NCBI RefSeq assembly: GCF_000626675.1
Contig: NZ_CP006842.1
Location: forward strand, 1,054,001-1,118,000
DNA: 64,000 nucleotides
Reading direction: 5' to 3'
DNA from: Corynebacterium glyciniphilum AJ 3170
Lineage (GTDB): Bacteria; Actinomycetota; Actinomycetes; Mycobacteriales; Mycobacteriaceae
The notes below the pieces were generated by a model. The model did no database searches. It was not told the DNA's origin and was given only the letters and a program-made list of their open reading frames with translations. The first letter of the stretch is position 1; every line of letters begins with the position of its first letter. The position numbers and the translations under genes are program-made. Positions 63,036-64,000 of this stretch are shown piece by piece.

Positions 63036-63885
63036 CACGACGGCGTCGCAGCACCGCCGTGGTCACCAGTCCTTCGCGGGGGGCGAAGAGATAGACCAGC
63101 AGGAAGATTCCGGCCTGTACCAGCACGATCGCGCCGCCGGCGGAGATATCCTCGTAGAAACTCAGCCAGATCCCGGCCACTGAGCTGCACCATGCCACGG
63201 CTGGTGCGATCAGCATCATCCGGCTGATCCGTCGGGTGAGCAGGTAGGCCGTCGCGCCCGGGGTGATGAGCAGGGCGACGACGAGGATCACGCCCACGGC
63301 CTGCATCGAGGCCACGACAACCAGTGCGAGACAGACCATCACCGTCCAGCGGATCGCGCCGGTGTGCATCCCGATGATGCGGGCGTGGTCGGGATCGAAG
63401 GCCCAGGCGGTGATGTTGCGGCGCATGACGAGCATGATCATCAGGGCAAGCGCGCCGAAGACGAGCACCTGGACCAGCGACTCCTGGGAGATGCCCAGCA
63501 GATTGCCGAAGAGGATCTCCTGCAGGTTCGTCCCCGCCGGGGTGACCGAGACCAGGACGAGTCCGAGCGCGAACAGTGCCGTGAAGATGACGCCGATGGC
63601 GGTGTCGCCCTTCAAGGTGGTGCGTTGGCCCACCGCTCCGACCATGCCGACCGCGAGCAGTGCGGCGATGAGGGCACCGATCGCGAACGGCCAGCCGAGG
63701 ATATAGGAGACCACCACGCCGGGCAGGACGGCGTGGGAGACCGCGTCACCCATCAACGACCAGCCGATGAGTACGAGCCAGCAGGACAGCAAGCCTGCGA
63801 TCACGGCCGTGACCGTGGCCACGACCAGGGCACGTTGGATGAACCCGTAGTCGAGGGGTTCGAGGAACCACAGAATGTCGGACAT
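62962..63885 (-). CDS. Zinc/manganese ABC transporter permease (ZnuB/MntB family)
   Basis: 307 residues, about eight helices. Family signature LIGWSLMGDAVSHAVLPGVV near residue 38 and AVGVILVVALLITPGATAYL near 200 identify PF00950. The C-terminal 35 residues after YLFAPREGLVTTAVLRRRRA are polar and lie over the mazG end. Zn or Mn cannot be told apart from the permease. The ATPase gene lies directly upstream with TAATG overlap. Confidence 0.9.
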   Translation of the reverse strand: MSDILWFLEPLDYGFIQRALVVATVTAVIAGLLSCWLVLIGWSLMGDAVSHAVLPGVVVSYILGWPFAIGALIAALLAVGMVGAVGQRTTLKGDTAIGVIFTALFALGLVLVSVTPAGTNLQEILFGNLLGISQESLVQVLVFGALALMIMLVMRRNITAWAFDPDHARIIGMHTGAIRWTVMVCLALVVVASMQAVGVILVVALLITPGATAYLLTRRISRMMLIAPAVAWCSSVAGIWLSFYEDISAGGAIVLVQAGIFLLVYLFAPREGLVTTAVLRRRRATSPSCRRILRSGAPAHGGTSPPQ

Positions 63886-64000
63886 TATGCCTCCGTTCCT
63901 GGAGTATGTTCAGGAGTGCTGAAGGTCGACAGGAGGTTCTCGGTGGTGAGGACGTCCGCTGGGGAGCCGTGGGCGACGACGGTGCGTTGCAGCATGGTGA
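63885..64000 (-). CDS. ABC transporter ATPase of the metal importer, C-terminal end only
   Basis: Only the last 37 codons are inside the window: ...TMLQRTVVAHGSPADVLTTE and a polar tail to the TAA at 63885-63887, which overlaps the permease ATG by one base (TAATG). VVAHGSPADVLTTENL is typical of the end of metal-ABC ATPases (ZnuC/MntA type: hGxxxevLt). The Walker motifs lie beyond the right edge. Confidence 0.8.
   Translation of the reverse strand, partial: TMLQRTVVAHGSPADVLTTENLLSTFSTPEHTPGTEA

Noticed and set aside
1..64000. CRISPR array, prophage or integrative element
   Set aside because: No regularly spaced repeats, cas, integrase, phage structural or conjugation genes were seen; gene order follows the corynebacterial backbone.

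Overview
The window is a piece of a high-GC actinobacterial chromosome, almost certainly a Corynebacterium (Mycobacteriales). The evidence is gene content and order. MprA/HtrA/MoaB/MscL, GalU/MoeA-like/RimJ/GlpR, Pmt/RsmI, BetP, MetS/TatD/RpfB/KsgA/IspE, and Pth/RplY/Prs/GlmU/tRNA-Gln/Mfd/MazG follow in the order known from C. glutamicum and partly from M. tuberculosis. The high GC hints at the C. variabile / C. terpenotabidum side of the genus; that placement is inference. I see no rRNA, insertion sequence, prophage or CRISPR array.

Layout. 1-3.6 kb: an AEC permease (cut by the left edge), an RDD membrane protein, and two divergent ribosomal-protein operons (rpmB-rpmG-rpsN-rpsR leftward, rpmE2-rpmF rightward), all of the cysteine-poor zinc-free type. 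3.7-9.3 kb: the envelope-stress regulator MprA without its partner kinase, an HtrA protease, MoaB, MscL, FthC and GalU. 9.5-14 kb: the MoeA-like protein Glp, RimJ and its membrane partner GlpR (cell division and elongation), a DoxX protein and a zinc-finger membrane protein. 14-29 kb: protein mannosylation (Pmt), rRNA methylation (RsmI, KsgA), betaine uptake (BetP), MetS, TenA, TatD, resuscitation factor RpfB, IspE, an ABC-F protein and a membrane alpha/beta-hydrolase.

29.2-31.8 kb is the least ordinary stretch: a structured intergenic region with a strong terminator, two tandem paralogous micro-genes for 29- and 31-residue acidic amphipathic peptides (each with its own ribosome binding site and terminator), and a solitary HsdR-N-like nuclease gene. 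31.8-44.6 kb: a monooxygenase-like protein, PPK2, FadD, an enoyl-CoA hydratase/hydrolase, a riboflavin transporter under an FMN riboswitch, a DUF1648 protein with a truncated copy next to it, a TetR/MMPL efflux operon with a palindromic operator, a siderophore esterase and a secreted tripeptidyl-aminopeptidase-like enzyme. 44.7-64 kb: RF3, a short aconitase-family enzyme, an Fpg/Nei glycosylase, a DrrAB-type ABC exporter, a DUF222 HNH protein, a spermidine-synthase-like protein, two Pth paralogs, L25, Prs, GlmU, tRNA-Gln, Mfd, MazG and the start of a zinc/manganese ABC importer that runs off the right edge.

Most of the window is conserved housekeeping. The best candidates for new biology are the tandem amphipathic micro-peptides and the RNA structures around them. 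After these come the kinase-less MprA and a terminator-like hairpin in the rpmB leader.
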